From Zancudomyces culisetae (lineage: Eukaryota > Kickxellomycota > Harpellomycetes > Harpellales > Legeriomycetaceae), in assembly GCA_001969505.1 (NCBI GenBank), contig LSSK01001664.1, forward strand, positions 1 through 40,414: a stretch of DNA of 40,414 bases, in the 5' to 3' direction. Positions 10,501-20,214 of this stretch are shown in pieces. Both the position numbers and the translations under genes were made by a program. Positions within the stretch are counted from its first letter, which is position 1, and each line of letters starts with the position of its first letter. Under the pieces are notes generated by a model. The model was given only the letters and a program-made list of their open reading frames with translations. It did no database searches and was not told the origin of the DNA.

Positions 10501-12042
10501 AATACAGGTGATATTAATAATATCCTAGTTCAAGTTTACTATGTCTAATTATTCAAGATTGGAATAATAAAGGTTAAATAGGCAGTAGGGTAAATATAGT
10601 TTTATAAAGTCGCAACAGTACGAAGAGCTGAAAGTCAGATTTTATATCAGCACTTTGGATCGATAAGAGTTGAGGCTCGGAATACAAAAAAAAACCTCCA
10701 CAGCTTGTACCATCGAATCCATTGTTTTTACTGATATGCACAAGTATAACCGTTGTTCTATAATCAATCTGGATTTTAAAAGGGGTGGTGATATTTGTTG
10801 AAATGATCAGATATAAAGAACTGTGACAGGCTTGAAACAAGAAATGATCCAAGTTGGGTTTGATCACATGTAGCTATCTCTTGTCAAAAGTAGGATTAAA
10901 TTAACATATGGTTTTCGATTCTGTTGAATAATTTTGATGGCAGATGTATCGATTCACTAAAGTTAATAAGTGATGATACTTCACAGTAAAGAGAAAAAGT
11001 AGTTGTGAGTTCAAAGTATAATCGGGAATAAATGAAATGCAGTACTACTAACCGCGCATAAAACGTTTTGATCCATAGATTAAAAAGCATGAAGAGGGGG
11101 GGTATGGCGAACGGCATTACCGAAGCTGATATTAAAAAAGGCCCACATGATTCTAGCGCCATGGGAATATTAATTGATAAAATCCATAGAATGCGAGCCA
11201 ACAAATAGTAGCCAAAAAAAAACCCAAGGATTCTAAAAAAAATAAAAATACATCATTCCCGTTATTGGAGGTGGAAAGTCGGAACAGTCTAAATGGGGTT
11301 AAAATAGCAGTAATATTACCAAATATACATACAGTTCCACACACTCTCCCCATTTTTACACAGCGAAATGTGGTTTGTTTTCCTAAAGAGACAGATTTAT
11401 GTTTTATCTTGAATGCCAACTTTTAAATCTATCCATTTACTGGTAAAGATAACTAAGAGGCGGCATGGAATACACAATAAAGTGGAGTGCTCATATTGTG
11501 GAAAAAGTTGTGTATGAATATTAAAACAAACTACTCTCTGATGATGTTAGCATATCAAGACCAAACAAAAAATAGTGTTGGTGACCATAATTGCAAACCC
11601 AGTTAGTTAGTAGTGTTTGATTATTATATAGCTTTTTTTTCACAACAGCGAGACCTTAAATATCAGGTCTTATTCACTAGAAACCAATTAAACAAAGTTT
11701 ACAAATTACGTGCTTTATTTGCCCTCTCACATCCCCTCATTATTTACGGCTATTGGAATATTCCAAAATTAACTGTAAAAAAAAAAATTAAAAGAAAATT
11801 AGTAAAAGCATAAAAAAGCGGTTTGATAAAAATAGTACAAGGGCAGAATTGGTAATTACAATGAAAAGGAACAACTAATCATTTGGGGACAAACCACAAA
11901 TTGCGGATATACAACAACAACAAGAGCACACTGTATATAAAAGCAACTTATAGCACACCAAAAATCACTAGAGAAGAATTTAAGCATATAAAACGAAAAT
12001 TGTAATTATATCAAGCCTTGTGAGGTTGTAAAAGCGGATAAA
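7555..12042. other. 4.5 kb intergenic region between divergent CDC10 and REG1-like genes
   Basis: A long AT-rich region with many homopolymer runs. ORFs at 7746, 8911, 9235, 10574, 10896, 11153 and 11613 carry no known motif and are mostly low-complexity or hydrophobic. Two short minus-strand stretches look more protein-like: about 8090-8010 (a Val/Ala/Phe-rich membrane-like segment) and 7929-7804 (a coiled-coil-like segment with DELREELGNS ending in TGA). I could not join them with valid splice sites without an in-frame stop, so no gene is called. No tRNA with matching A and B boxes was seen. Confidence 0.55.
11934..11943 (+). promoter_or_regulatory. TATA box of the REG1-like gene
   Basis: TATATAAAAG, 109 nt before the ATG at 12043, in an A/C-rich stretch typical of fungal 5' regions. 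Confidence 0.55.
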
Positions 12043-13158
12043 ATGGCGGAGTATGAGATGGCAGATGTACTGCTGCTGGCAAACACAAGTATAACAGAGA
12101 GATATCCCTCATTAGAGCTAAAAGTAGATTACTTTCTGTACGATTGGGATGTTATGACCTCACTACTAACGCTAAAAGAATTAAACAAGCAAAAGCGACA
12201 GAAACAGGAAAATCTGCGGCTGCGAAAAATGTTAAAAATAGTAAACGAAGAAAAAAAGCAGATTTTGAAGGACGAGCTCAAGACACTGGTCAGAATAGTG
12301 AATGTATTATTTAGAAATTATTACGTATGCAGGCAGCAAACGCTATACCCACCGGAAAAAATCAATTGGAATAAAGATGCAGATCAAGTGTTTTTATACG
12401 GCCCAGTGTTCAAGCGACAGAATAATATTATTAACAACAGCAGGCTCAAGTCAGCGCTCAAGAAAAAATCACCCCTGGACCTACTTGGTTCGCCTACGCC
12501 TACATTATATTACTATCATGTAAAAGAAAACAGCATCGACGACAAACCTGTCATCCAAATGAAGGACGTTGATCTTGCTGGGTCCCAGAACGGAAGTACT
12601 GACACACTGTTTCGGGAGGAAAAGAAGCCCAAAATCACATTTAACAGACAAGTAGAACGATGTATGGTTGTGTTTCGCCAGGAAGAAGAGCTGTTGCCCA
12701 CCGACTTTGAATCTGAGTCTGAGGTCGATGATTCCCAACCCACTCCTATTCGTCTGACAGGAACGAAGCAGAGGAAAAACCGCTCAACCTTTGTCATCAA
12801 GCTAGCTCCCACTTCTCTCAACGACTCTTCTTCTTCCCCTTCTAGGAATAAATCTTCCAGAAGATCTGCTCAGAGACTCCTCCAAAAACCAAAATCTTCC
12901 GGAAGCACCTCCCAGACTTTGCCCGCAGGCACCTCCACTCCAAATCCCAACTGGTTTTGGAACAGACTATCCATTCCTCTTTTCGATTCCGCCGACTCTA
13001 CCCCTCCCGACCACTCTTCTGTGACTACTGCCACACTCTGGCCTGTTATTAGAGATACCGGTGAGCTGCTAATTGATGATGCTGAGGACCGTATCGCCAC
13101 CACTGTTGATGCTGTGCGGTGGCTTTCTAGCTTTTTTACTCAATATACCCCTTTTTAG
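12043..13158 (+). CDS. REG1: Reg1/Hex2-type regulatory subunit of protein phosphatase 1
   Basis: 371 residues, single exon from the ATG. Four signatures of the fungal Reg1/Hex2 family appear in the family's order: KVDYFLYDWD (27-36), a divergent VDYL..W element; EKINWNKDADQVFLYGPV (105-122), matching the family's NW.KD.D..WLYGP block; KSALKKKSPLDLL (136-148), matching the LKK-S element; and KPKITFNRQVERCMVVF (195-211), which contains the PP1-docking RVxF-type motif KITF (197-200) followed by the conserved F/V-E-C core. In yeast, Reg1 targets Glc7/PP1 to dephosphorylate Snf1 kinase in glucose repression. A lysine-rich helix (50-80) separates the first two blocks. The Ser-rich C-terminus is unconserved and ends in a Trp-containing segment. 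The protein is much shorter than yeast Reg1 (about 1000 residues). The assignment rests on motif recall and needs a profile search. Confidence 0.72.
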   Translation: MAEYEMADVLLLANTSITERYPSLELKVDYFLYDWDVMTSLLTLKELNKQKRQKQENLRLRKMLKIVNEEKKQILKDELKTLVRIVNVLFRNYYVCRQQTLYPPEKINWNKDADQVFLYGPVFKRQNNIINNSRLKSALKKKSPLDLLGSPTPTLYYYHVKENSIDDKPVIQMKDVDLAGSQNGSTDTLFREEKKPKITFNRQVERCMVVFRQEEELLPTDFESESEVDDSQPTPIRLTGTKQRKNRSTFVIKLAPTSLNDSSSSPSRNKSSRRSAQRLLQKPKSSGSTSQTLPAGTSTPNPNWFWNRLSIPLFDSADSTPPDHSSVTTATLWPVIRDTGELLIDDAEDRIATTVDAVRWLSSFFTQYTPF

Positions 13159-13481
13159 TTTACTGTTTATAGATGTCATTCATGCATTTGATCACCACCC
13201 CCCCACCCGAGGTTGGCTGCTCCGACTTTTTCTTTCACCCCTCCTCCCTATATAGTAACCGTAGTTTATACATTTTCCTCCAATTTATTGTCTTTAACAC
13301 TAACTCAAAATTTTTTTGGGAATAAAAAAAGTTCATCACCTCCTCTCCACTTAACTTGAAAAAAATGCTTACCAAACCAAAATGTTTGATTTTCTTTTAC
13401 CCACCGATATTTTTGCTTGTATCTTTTCTTATAGTACATAGATTTTCAATCTTCAGATTACTTGATTATAAATATACGAAT
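13159..13481. other. Intergenic region with an in-frame leader before the UPF0047 gene
   Basis: The first part is C-rich and non-coding. From an ATG at 13365 an open frame of 39 codons runs without a stop into the UPF0047 gene. It encodes a strongly hydrophobic stretch (FFYPPIFLLVSFLIV). I treat it as 5' leader because the family has no such extension. Confidence 0.5.
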
Positions 13482-14196
13482 ATGAGCGGCAGTAGTGGTT
13501 GGTCACAGGTATCCTTTGCATTACAGCCTCGCAAGAAAGGCTGCTACCTAGTAACAAACGAGATTGTCAACAAAATCAATCCTCAACTAAAAGATTACAA
13601 AATTGGTATGGCAAACATTTTTCTCCAACACACCAGTGCCTCTCTAACCTTAAACGAAAACGCAGATCCAGATGTGCGAACGGATATGACTATGATTTTG
13701 GATAAAATCGCACCTGAAAACGCACCCTATATTCACACTTATGAAGGACGAGATGACATGGTATTTTCACATTTAAATATAAATACATTTCAGTTTATCT
13801 TTGTATAAATGGTAGAGATATCCGGATTCCTCAAGATTGTTTGGTCCATAGAAACACTCTTACTGTATTTTACTCAATATATGTATTTTACTTATTTGAG
13901 GTAGCCAGGGCATGTAAAGTCTTCTTTAATGGGCGTTTCTTTAAGCATTCCTATTTCTAATGGTAAACTTGGTCTTGGAACTTGGCAAGGGTAAGTACAA
14001 GCTACGGTTACACACATACACACTGTATTTCAGTTTTTTTTCTTCTTTTTTGTGAGGATAATGTATATTTTCTTCAGCTAACCATCATTTTCTTTTTCAA
14101 TATACTGTTGTAATAAACAGGATCTGGTTGAACGAACATCGAATTGACACTCACCAAAGGCGTGTTTTGGTGACGCTTTTTGGTGAAAAGTACTAA
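13482..14196 (+). CDS. UPF0047 / YjbQ family protein, three exons
   Basis: Exons: 13482-13760, 13905-13990 and 14121-14196; the introns are phase 0 (GTATTT...GTAG) and phase 2 (GTAAGT...ACAG). The product has 146 residues, the normal size for the family. The family motifs are complete once spliced: RKKGCYLVT (17-25), QHTSASLTLNENADPDVRTD (49-68), HTYEGRDDMPGHVKSSLMG (85-103, spanning the first splice) and LGTWQGIWLNEH (117-128, spanning the second). Bacterial YjbQ proteins show weak thiamin-phosphate-synthase activity and can rescue thiamin auxotrophs; the in vivo role in eukaryotes is not established. Reading only the first exon would give a truncated protein missing its C-terminal third. 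The start is taken at MSGSSGW; an upstream in-frame ATG at 13365 would add a hydrophobic leader. Confidence 0.9.
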
Positions 14197-14732
14197 TTGT
14201 ATATGTTCTTTGCTTTATGGTTTTTTTGATCACCAATACACCTGATTGTTTTTTTAAGAAAAAAAACGTTGTTTAATCATTGCGAAAGAACCAAGAAAGG
14301 GCGAAGCGGTTTTTCGCTGATATAAATTCAGTTTTTCCTTGTTGTACTGCAGGTTATTATTTATGTTCAAGAATCTTTGACAAGAACACTTAGCTTTACA
14401 GAATTACTTTAATCACATTTTATCGTCATTCACATATTATTTTGTTGGAACATGACTTCCTTTTCATGTTAATAAATATATTGTTTGGATATCCTTTGAT
14501 ATAAAATTTTATGGTTGTAGAAAAGGAGTATAGAAGATTGGTAAAAAAGGGGATTAACACCGTGATATTTGGAATAGGATTCCACGGATGTTTGAGTATG
14601 TATCACTTTTTAATTTTAGCTACTCATTGATTTTATTGTTTCTATATTGACAATTTACTGACCAAAAATTGATTTTTAATATACAAACAAACAAAAAAAA
14701 ATAAGAGTTAGATAAAAAATGAATCATACTAG
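14197..14732. other. Convergent intergenic region
   Basis: 536 nt of AT-rich DNA between the stops of the UPF0047 gene (+) and the Ser/Thr-rich gene (-). No ORF or repeat of note was seen. Confidence 0.6.
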
Positions 14733-16568
14733 TTAAACTGAGGCAGTAACATATATGGTTGATACCACAGGATCTGTGATACATGTCTCAGTCTCAGTCT
14801 CAGTCTCAACAGAGCTTGATGATGTTTGTACAAATGAAGTATCTGTGGATGAGTTTGTTGATCTAGTAACGGTTAGTGTCATAAATGTGGTTGAAGTCGA
14901 AGTCGATGTTGAAGCTGGAGTTGAAGCTGGAGTTGGAGCGGATGTCTGTGGGTATTGTGTTGATGCAGTGTCGCTGGTAAATGGGGGCAAAGTTGGTGAG
15001 GAAGGGTAGAAGGTTACTGTTTCACATGCGGCAGTGACGGTTACAGTTGGTGTTATGGTGACAGTTGGTGGGTAGAATGTCACAGGAACACAATTAGATG
15101 GCTTAGGAGCCACTGGACAACTGCAGGTATCTGGGGTTGCAAATGTGGTGATAGCAGGAACAAATGTTGAAGCAGGAGCAACTGTTGGTATAGTTGGTGG
15201 TAGAGTTGAGTAAGGAATAGTTGTAAGAGATACAGTTGAGTAAGGAATAGTTGTGAGAGGCACGGTTGGGTAAGGAATAGTTGTGAGAGGCACGGTTGGG
15301 TAAGCAATAGTTGTGGTAGGCACAGTTGGATACACAGTTATAACTATTGTTGTGACAGCTCCAGTGGGGTTGGGGTACACAGTTGTAGTTGTTGGTAATA
15401 CATCAGTGGTGTAGACGGTTGTGGTGGGGACAGGTGTATATGTGACTGTAGTTGGGACAGTGCAGTAGGTACATCCTGGTATACTTGGTGTGACGGTTAC
15501 AGTTACTGGTTCAGTGCTACAACCAGGAGCTCCAGTGGTATTTGGAGTGACAGTTATGGTGGTTACAATTGTGCAAGAGCTACATCCTGGAATTGTAACA
15601 GTTGTGGTGACAGTTACTGGTCCAGTTGGATATACAGTGGAAGTAGTGGTGATTGGGGTATATGATGTAGTGATGGTTGATGTTGTAGTGCTTGGTGTAT
15701 CAGTGCCTGATGTTGTAGTACAGGAAGTATCAGTGCTTGAGGTATCAGTGCTTGAAGTGTTGGTGCTTGAAGTATCAGTGCTTGATGATGCGCTTGAAGT
15801 GTCAGTGCTTGAAGTATCAGTGCTTGATGATGCGCTTGAAGTGTCAGTGCTTGAAGTATCAGTGCTTGATGATGCGCTTGAAGTGTCAGTGCTTGAAGTA
15901 TCAGTGCTTGATGATGCGCTTGAAGTATCAGTGGTTGATGATATGCTTGAAGTGTTAGTGCTTGAAGTATCAGTGCTTGATGATGCGCTTGAAGTATCAG
16001 TGCTTGATGATGCGCTTGAGGTATCAGTGCTTGATGATGCGCTTGAAGTGTCAGTGCTTGAGGTATCAGTGCTTGAAGTATCAGTGCTTGAAGTATCAGT
16101 GCTTGAAGTGTCGGTGCTTGAGGTATCAGTGCTTGAAGTATCAGTGCTTGATGATATGTTTGAGGTATCAGTGCTTGATGATGTGCTTGATGGTTCTACT
16201 GTAAACCCAGGTATAGTAACAATACCAGATATTGTCAACCCAGGGATTGCAGTTGGTCCGCTTATGGTATATGTGGCTGGATTTATTGTAACGCCAGGTA
16301 TTGTAGTACCAGATATTGTGGTTCCGGTTCTTGTAGTTCCGGGAATTGTAAATCCAGGAATTATAATATTGGAAACCGTAATGCCAGAGTTTGTGTATCC
16401 AGGTATGACTACTGTTGTCAGGGCGGCTTGTCTACGACGCAACCTGGCGGTATCTCCTATCTTTAACTTATGAATGTTACGGGCAATTTGACCTCCTTGC
16501 TCTTCAGCTATTGCCGAGGAAGCTAATGCGCCAATATACAAAATGCTACTTAAACCACCGGTTTTCAT
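14733..16568 (-). CDS. Secreted Ser/Thr-rich repeat protein (wall/adhesin-like)
   Basis: 611 residues in one exon. A signal peptide is clear (MKTGGLSSILYIGALASSAIA, cleavage near 21-22), followed by a possible Kex2-type dibasic site RLRRRQ (42-47). Residues about 50-130 are Ile/Pro/Gly repeats around IPGFTIPG and IPGVTI. A long low-complexity array of SSTDTSS and SASSSTDTSS units occupies about 130-285. The C-terminal half is Thr/Val/Pro-rich with paired-Cys elements GCSSC and GCTYC and four TTIPYPTVPL-type repeats. It resembles heavily O-mannosylated fungal wall proteins and adhesins. No GPI-anchor tail is present, so it may be secreted or wall-linked by another route. No catalytic domain is recognised. 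A TATA element lies about 70 nt upstream. Confidence 0.88.
   Translation of the reverse strand: MKTGGLSSILYIGALASSAIAEEQGGQIARNIHKLKIGDTARLRRRQAALTTVVIPGYTNSGITVSNIIIPGFTIPGTTRTGTTISGTTIPGVTINPATYTISGPTAIPGLTISGIVTIPGFTVEPSSTSSSTDTSNISSSTDTSSTDTSSTDTSSTDTSSTDTSSTDTSSTDTSSASSSTDTSSASSSTDTSSASSSTDTSSTNTSSISSTTDTSSASSSTDTSSTDTSSASSSTDTSSTDTSSASSSTDTSSTDTSSASSSTDTSSTNTSSTDTSSTDTSCTTTSGTDTPSTTTSTITTSYTPITTTSTVYPTGPVTVTTTVTIPGCSSCTIVTTITVTPNTTGAPGCSTEPVTVTVTPSIPGCTYCTVPTTVTYTPVPTTTVYTTDVLPTTTTVYPNPTGAVTTIVITVYPTVPTTTIAYPTVPLTTIPYPTVPLTTIPYSTVSLTTIPYSTLPPTIPTVAPASTFVPAITTFATPDTCSCPVAPKPSNCVPVTFYPPTVTITPTVTVTAACETVTFYPSSPTLPPFTSDTASTQYPQTSAPTPASTPASTSTSTSTTFMTLTVTRSTNSSTDTSFVQTSSSSVETETETETCITDPVVSTIYVTASV
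15211..15330. repeat. Four tandem 30-bp coding repeats
   Basis: Four adjacent 30-bp units (15211, 15241, 15271, 15301) inside the Ser/Thr-rich gene; the two middle units are identical. Each encodes a ten-residue PTVPLTTIPY-type unit on the minus strand. Confidence 0.85.
15721..16190. repeat. 15-bp coding minisatellite in the Ser/Thr-rich gene
   Basis: About 470 bp built from 15-bp units (on the plus strand GAAGTATCAGTGCTT and variants with GATGATGCGCTT), encoding STDTS and SASSS on the minus strand. Higher-order 45-bp units repeat nearly unchanged at 15770-15915, which suggests recent expansion. Confidence 0.9.
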
Positions 16569-16637
16569 TTTACAATATTATTTTTTAATGTTTGAAAAAG
16601 CTAATGGAACAGAAGCCTTTACATGGCGAAACGAAAC

Positions 16638-16647
16638 TATTTATATA
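16638..16647 (-). promoter_or_regulatory. TATA box of the Ser/Thr-rich secreted gene
   Basis: TATATAAATA on the minus strand, 70-79 nt upstream of the ATG at 16568. Confidence 0.55.
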
Positions 16648-18510
16648 GATTCTATCTACCTTTATGCTACCTGTTGAAAGTGAAATTTTTGTCAAATCGT
16701 ACTTAAAAAAGTACACCTTTTCTATCAACCAACTATTAACAAAACTGCCGAATTTGAAATAGGTTTAGTACATTACAAAGCTTCTCAATTTTCAAGCTTT
16801 TGGTTTGTAAATATCCTCTACACTTTCAATGAATTATTAATGCTATTGTCCTGGCCATTTGGATAAGTAGGTTACCCCTTGTTATTACATATTATCGATC
16901 AGGTAGTTCAACTACATTGTAAAAGCTGTAGAGAATCGGCAAAACACTTAGGTAATGCCTCAGCTTTGGGGTGTTACACATCCCGTGTTATTTATACGTA
17001 TATATCTACGCTCTCTATGGATATGGCATTAGTAATAAGCTAGTCTTGGCCGAAAACTGTGTATCAATTATAGGCTGGTCGTTGGGGCGAATGTTGGATT
17101 TTTACCTGAAATGCAATAAAGATATGCTGTTAGGCAGGCTTTTTGCAATTTCTTGGTGTGCTATTTTTGATCATTCAGTGTTATCCTCGAATTTAATAAA
17201 TATGGATAATTACAACTGGTTTAATTAGGTAAATAACAAAAAAGTAATGTATACACAAGGGGAGGGAATCTGAAAATAGCTCTGCCTCAGGTAGCATTGA
17301 AGGTAGTGATTCACTTTGGTAGCACCAACATGAAAGTAATCTTGAATGAGATGCCAACACATGTTTTGTGAAGCAACTAATTTCTTAGGTAAGCATTATG
17401 TTAGATTAAAAATTTTAATTGGCTTTTCTTAACAAAACTATAAATAATCAGCCAATACACAATCAGAGTTGCTGGATAATTTGTGTAGAAGTTGCAATAT
17501 TTTTTCTTTGCAAACCAAAAATTGGCGATTAATAAGGAAAAAGCAATTTTGAAGTGCAATAGGACTAGAATACAACTTCAAGATAACCCGTCTGCTCCAA
17601 TTCAAATGTAGTTTAGTAATTTGGATTGTTTTTTTTTTTGGGTCCTTACATTGTCTAAAGAAAATTTTTTAATGTATCACAACCCTGAGCCAAAACATCT
17701 AAAAACAGAAACAGTCTAGAAATGAGCCCAATCCTGAACACCAGAAAATACTATGTTTTTTAAATAATTTTTGTCAATACGAGGGTTAAAGGGATTAAAG
17801 GGATTAAAGGGATGGGCGTCAAAGGATCGATGTATTGATAACTGGTTTTATGTCACAGGCTAGTATCGAAGGATTGATTCATTATAAATATTTTCGTATG
17901 TAAAAAAGTCGTGTAAAAGAAAATTTTATCAAATTGAAAAATAAATACGCACCAAGTAAATCATTAAATCTTAATATTTTGACTAAATCGGGTGTATCCA
18001 AATATAATGGCATTTGTTTTTATTTCCATTTCTCATTTGTGTTACAGAATGGATTTTTTAAGTGAATATAACATATAATACAAAGCATATCCTACATAAC
18101 GTTCACTTAGCCCATTCTCTTCCTTCCTTCTAACAACACCATATCATCCAGGTGTTGATTCAAGATAAATCCAAGGAGTCCAAAAAATAATTGAGCTTCA
18201 TAGAGACTTTTTTTAGCTTATCCCTCCTGTTTGATATTCAAAAATTTCACTATATTAAAGCGTCCCATTTAGTATCTATTGGTTCGATTTAATGGTATTT
18301 CAACTCTTAACAGTTTTCATGGAAATCGGGTTATAACAAACCCATCACAAGCATCTGAGATTACAATCTCATAACTTACCAATGATATTTGTAGGTCATG
18401 CGAATTCTTATGTTGTATATTCAATTAAATAAAAAAAATGAATTTATTTTCGAAAAAATACAAAATTTAAAATATACTAATGTGAATAAAGTTAATAAAT
18501 TGAAAGGTTA
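16648..18510. other. Intergenic region with a possible decayed ORF
   Basis: About 1.9 kb. Two partly overlapping open stretches on the plus strand (about 16903-17041, and 16971-17228 ending TAG) look protein-like but match nothing I recognise (see findings). The remainder is AT-rich and contains the NOX gene's 3' side. No RNA gene was recognised. Confidence 0.5.
17783..17816. repeat. Short GGGATTAAA tandem repeat
   Basis: Roughly three tandem units of GGGATTAAA with a GGGTTAAA start. It is internal and too short to be telomeric. Confidence 0.6.
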
Positions 18511-20214
18511 TTAATTGTAATACTCGTGATAAAAGTTGATCTTTGCCGTTACAGATCTTGTTCTGTTCACCGCATTGCATTTACGAGATACAGATCGCTG
18601 AGTGGCTCTATTTCCAACAAATGTAACACCAACCGTGCTGTTGGCATTATCATCTGCAATTGATCGAAGTATGCTTTTGTAGTTTGGTCGCTCTCCAATA
18701 GTATATTTTATCTGGTTGGTTAAAAACTCGCTTATGACAACTTTTTCAAAAGATTCATCTGCCTTTTTAGTACAGTAAATATAGAAAAATATGGATGAGT
18801 TCCACAATTGTTTATCCGAAATGGATTTTATTAGATCATACAGCATTCCTATTGTTTCTGGCTCCCTATAGGACCATACTAGATATATTTTCTTTGTTTT
18901 AACTTTCTCGGGGCGAGCCAAAAAGTAACGAATAATGGAGGCATTTGTTGCAATTCCAGTACCAGTAGCTATTAAGGCAATTACTTGATTTTCGAACGCA
19001 TATTTGTATATAGATTCATAACAGCCTGTTATTCCTATACTTATCTTGTCAGTTAATATTATGCGTTTAGGTTTTATTCCATCTGCATTGCTAAGACCCA
19101 AATCAACTTCATCACTGAATGACTCCAATGCCTTGTCTGTTACTTCCACACGACCTTGTTCACTTAACGATGACGTAGTACTAGCTCCATTGTCAAACAG
19201 TAAATTATAAAGTTGTTGTGTCCATTTTCCATCTTTTTTAATGTAAATATTCAAGTACTCATCACCTTTTATATTGGCAATATCAAATGGGTGCCATTCC
19301 AATTTTGAAATCTCCGGACAGTTGATGTGAACATATTGCCCATAGGTCAGCATTCTTTTGATCCTCTCGGTTGGTTTAACCCTTATTTCGTATGTTGATG
19401 CTGTCCAGTCTTTAACAGAAATTGGCTCCTTGTTGGAGAGTTGGACTTTTGTCATCCTGTAAAGTTTATCGATGACATATATAGCAACCCCAGGTACCCA
19501 GACTTTGTTATCCGATATCTTAACATGTAATAATGTTGCCACAACCACTGCGTAGAACAGATGATGTGTGTAGTAGAAGAGTTCGTAGAATCTGCGTCTG
19601 ATTGGTGGCAGCGTAAAAAGAACAAGCACAAAGAGAATACTCATATCGATCAAGCCAGTCACAAAATACTTGTACCGCACGCGCTTAACTGTCACTATGG
19701 GTTCACCTGGCCCAGTACCACTTCTAATGCTAAGTAGCCCATCTAATGCAGCGAGATGTGGATCAAAGCCTGCTTTACCTGCGCCTGGATATGTGATTAT
19801 AATTGTTGGATTATAATACCTATACACTCCTAGAGCGGAATGCAAAACACTCCAGAATACAAAGCCCAAGGTAAACAATAAATGGAGACTCAAAGTGTTT
19901 TCCATTCTAATTGTTCTCCAACCGCTGAAAAAGAGCCACTTCTTTCGGGTGCTTGGCTTTAGCAGCCTGCTCATTCTGTCCAAGATGAATTTTCTAAGAA
20001 TGTTCATCACAGAAACCGATGATAGAAGAAAAACTAAGAGTAGATTGTAGCTTATTGGATTATAGGTTGATCGGAAAAATGTCCGAGCAAATGTGGTACC
20101 TCTAGTAGCCTTCACAAAACTTACTATGAGGTAAATTATCTGGGCAATTACGGCCACAATAATTATCCCTTTGTTTGTAAAGGAAATCCTGTGTACTACC
20201 TTGTCCTCAGCCAT
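18511..20214 (-). CDS. NOX: NADPH oxidase (NOX)-family flavocytochrome lacking the C-terminal CGP motif
   Basis: 567 residues from the ATG at 20214, the size of fungal Nox enzymes. About six membrane segments fill residues 15-260. The four heme-ligand histidines are present with NOX-type spacing: H111 and H125 (14 apart), H217 and H230 (13 apart, in YTHHLFYAVVVATLLH); ferric reductases usually show 14/14. The motif IRRRFYELFYYTHH (205-218) and a GPG element in the preceding loop (about 168-170) are also NOX-like. In the cytosolic half, HPFD (308-311) is the FAD-binding HPF motif, ATGTGIA (416-422) is the NADPH-binding glycine motif and GERPNY (507-512) corresponds to the GRPNW element. The usual C-terminal CGP nicotinamide-pocket motif reads V-G-N (533-535). 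There are no EF hands. Nox enzymes transfer electrons from NADPH across a membrane to make superoxide, with roles in fungal differentiation. Activity here is uncertain because of the altered motif. Confidence 0.85.
   Translation of the reverse strand: MAEDKVVHRISFTNKGIIIVAVIAQIIYLIVSFVKATRGTTFARTFFRSTYNPISYNLLLVFLLSSVSVMNILRKFILDRMSRLLKPSTRKKWLFFSGWRTIRMENTLSLHLLFTLGFVFWSVLHSALGVYRYYNPTIIITYPGAGKAGFDPHLAALDGLLSIRSGTGPGEPIVTVKRVRYKYFVTGLIDMSILFVLVLFTLPPIRRRFYELFYYTHHLFYAVVVATLLHVKISDNKVWVPGVAIYVIDKLYRMTKVQLSNKEPISVKDWTASTYEIRVKPTERIKRMLTYGQYVHINCPEISKLEWHPFDIANIKGDEYLNIYIKKDGKWTQQLYNLLFDNGASTTSSLSEQGRVEVTDKALESFSDEVDLGLSNADGIKPKRIILTDKISIGITGCYESIYKYAFENQVIALIATGTGIATNASIIRYFLARPEKVKTKKIYLVWSYREPETIGMLYDLIKSISDKQLWNSSIFFYIYCTKKADESFEKVVISEFLTNQIKYTIGERPNYKSILRSIADDNANSTVGVTFVGNRATQRSVSRKCNAVNRTRSVTAKINFYHEYYN

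Noticed and set aside
15490..16473. 327-codon plus-strand ORF
   Set aside because: Antisense to the Ser/Thr-rich gene; it is open only because the 15-bp repeat has no stop in that frame. The minus strand has the signal peptide and start.
17783..17816. GGGATTAAA repeat as telomeric sequence
   Set aside because: Only about three units, internal, and not a known telomere unit.
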